Positions 31,123 to 32,312 of a DNA stretch of 32,312 nucleotides are shown piece by piece. The notes beneath the pieces are model-generated. The model searched no databases. It was not told where the DNA came from and was given only the letters and a program-made list of their open reading frames with translations. This DNA is from Clostridiales bacterium. Lineage in GTDB: Bacteria > Bacillota > Clostridia > Christensenellales > Aristaeellaceae. Positions within the stretch are counted from its first letter, which is position 1. Each line of letters opens with the position of its first letter. The stretch lies in contig JAAYFC010000059.1 in assembly GCA_012728435.1 (NCBI GenBank), positions 1-32,312 of the forward strand, written 5' to 3'. The position numbers and the translations under genes are program-made.

Positions 31123-31500
31123 ATGAACATTCCCAAGAATCTGAAGTACGCGGCTACCCATGAATGGCTCCAGGTGGATGGCGACAAGGTCACCATCGGC
31201 ATCACCGATTTCGCGCAGAAGGAACTAGGCGATCTGGTGTTCATCAACCTGCCCAATGTGGATGATGAAGTGGCAGTGGACGAAGCCTTCGCCGATGTGG
31301 AGAGCGTCAAGGCCGTCAGCGACATCATCAGCCCCATCAACGGCGTCATCTATGAGGTGAATGAAGCGCTGATGGACGCGCCGGAATTGATCAATGAGGA
31401 CGCCTACGCTGCCTGGATCGTAAAGGTCAAGGACGTGACCGGGCTTGAAAACCTGCTGGATGCGGATCAGTACGCCGATCTCATCAGCAAGGAGGGCTGA
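31123..31500 (+). CDS. gcvH: glycine cleavage system H protein (lipoyl carrier)
   Basis: GcvH carries the lipoyl arm that shuttles the aminomethyl group between the P, T and L proteins. The 125-residue protein has the usual size. The start NLKYAATHEWLQVDGDKVTIGITDFAQ is typical, and the lipoylation site is the Lys in VESVKAVSD (about 61-69). AAGGAGGAC lies before the ATG at 31123. The stop TGA is separated from the gcvPA ATG by one base. Confidence 0.97.
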   Translation: MNIPKNLKYAATHEWLQVDGDKVTIGITDFAQKELGDLVFINLPNVDDEVAVDEAFADVESVKAVSDIISPINGVIYEVNEALMDAPELINEDAYAAWIVKVKDVTGLENLLDADQYADLISKEG

Positions 31501-31501
31501 T

Positions 31502-32312
31502 ATGGGGAGCTACCTGCCCAGTACCAAGGCGGAACAGCAGGAGATGCTAGAAGCCATTGGTCTGAAGGAATTGCGGGACCTCTTTGTTGACGTCCCCCGT
31601 GAGATGTTGCTGGAGGATTCCGTCAACATCGCGCCCGGCTTGTCAGAGCTGGGTGTGCGCCGCGTGATGGAAGGCATGGCCAAGAAAAACACCGTGTTTG
31701 ATATCGTCCTGCGCGGCGCCGGCAGCTATGACCATCACATCCCCGCAATTGTAGGCACCGTCACCTCCAAGGAGGAGTTTTTGACCACCTACACACCCTA
31801 CCAGGCAGAGATCAGCCAGGGTGTGCTGCAATCCATTTTTGAATACCAGACGATGATTTCCGAACTCACCGGCATGGATGTCAGCAACGCGTCCGTGTAC
31901 GACGGCGCGTCCGCCGCGGCGGAGGCTGTGATGATGACACAAACCCGGGGCAGGGAGCGCGTCTATGTCGCTGAAACCGCGCACCCGGAAGTGATTGAAA
32001 CCATCCGCACCTACTGCTGGGGGCGGGATGTGCCCTTTGAGCTGATTCCGCAAAAAGGCGGCGTGCTGGATTTGAGCGCGCTGGAAGACTTGCCAAAGGA
32101 CACAGCCTGTGTCTACATCCAGCAGCCCAACTTCTTTGGCCAGTTTGAGGATGCCGAAAAGGCCGCGGAGCTGGCCCACGCAGCCGGCGCCAAGGCTGTT
32201 TTGGGCGTGTATCCCATCGCGCTGGGCATCATGAAAACACCGGGCGAGATGGGCTATGACATCGCGGTGGGCGAAGGCCAGCCTTTGGGAATCCCCATGA
32301 GCTGGGGCGGCC
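31502..32312 (+). CDS. gcvPA: glycine dehydrogenase (decarboxylating) subunit 1, partial
   Basis: GcvPA is one half of the split P protein found in many Firmicutes; with GcvPB it decarboxylates glycine using PLP. The first 270 residues are present, and the reading frame is open to the window edge. Family motifs include RGAGSYDHHIPAIV, YTPYQAEISQGVLQSIFEYQ (about 99-118), MISELTGMDVSNASVYDGA and the late PLGIPMSWGG. AGGAGGGCTGAT precedes the ATG at 31502. A gcvPB gene is expected just beyond the window (inference). Confidence 0.95.
   Translation, partial: MGSYLPSTKAEQQEMLEAIGLKELRDLFVDVPREMLLEDSVNIAPGLSELGVRRVMEGMAKKNTVFDIVLRGAGSYDHHIPAIVGTVTSKEEFLTTYTPYQAEISQGVLQSIFEYQTMISELTGMDVSNASVYDGASAAAEAVMMTQTRGRERVYVAETAHPEVIETIRTYCWGRDVPFELIPQKGGVLDLSALEDLPKDTACVYIQQPNFFGQFEDAEKAAELAHAAGAKAVLGVYPIALGIMKTPGEMGYDIAVGEGQPLGIPMSWGG

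Noticed and set aside
1-32312. Mobile elements, prophage, CRISPR, defence or biosynthetic clusters
   Set aside because: No transposase, integrase, phage-like protein, regularly spaced repeats or accessory cluster is visible. Operons are compact and housekeeping in nature.

Overview
The window reads as a chromosomal housekeeping segment from a moderately high-GC Bacillota, most likely an anaerobic Clostridia lineage (inference). The evidence is a complete CtsR-McsA-McsB-ClpC heat-shock operon, AGGAGG-type ribosome binding sites, sigma-A type promoters, a MurE with the meso-DAP signature DNPR, and rod-shape and division clusters of Firmicutes type. I see no mobile element, CRISPR array, phage gene or rRNA. 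I could not assign a genus.

Layout. Positions 1-1402: a YghO-like GNAT-superfamily protein, then tRNA-Pro(GGG) with its own promoter and terminator. Positions 1570-3650, minus strand: a membrane-anchored double zinc-ribbon protein and a TPM-domain membrane protein, overlapping by 4 bases. Positions 3750-8320: ctsR-mcsA-mcsB-clpC with a CtsR operator on the promoter. Positions 8340-11172: metG and tatD. Positions 11210-19657: maf-mreB-mreC-mreD-mrdA(PBP2)-minD-rodA, a tightly packed elongasome operon. Positions 19700-20863: a small zinc-ribbon protein and a metallophosphoesterase. Positions 21100-29841: a reduced dcw cluster, mraZ-ftsL-murE-mraY-murD-ftsQ, then ftsA-ftsZ behind a separate promoter. 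Positions 30012-32312: gcvT-gcvH-gcvPA, the last cut by the window edge.

How the genes work together. Most of the window builds and shapes the cell wall. MurE, MraY and MurD make and load the precursor. MreBCD, PBP2 and RodA insert it along the side wall. FtsZ, FtsA, FtsQ and FtsL organise the septum, and MinD may help place it. The dcw cluster lacks rsmH, ftsI/spoVD, murF, ftsW, murG and murC at their usual places. No sporulation gene appears at the spots where such genes commonly sit.

I did not find a wholly new system. The most interesting signals are in familiar genes. The McsB homologue has lost most phosphagen-kinase active-site motifs, and in the neighbouring ClpC one of the two N-domain phospho-arginine pockets is also lost; together these suggest decay or rewiring of protein-arginine phosphorylation. 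MreB carries Lys where the catalytic Glu is expected, and FtsA has an altered phosphate-2 loop. PBP2, MreC and MreD carry large extra segments. A 10-bp phased repeat array overlaps the mraZ promoter and ribosome binding site and looks like a MraZ self-operator.
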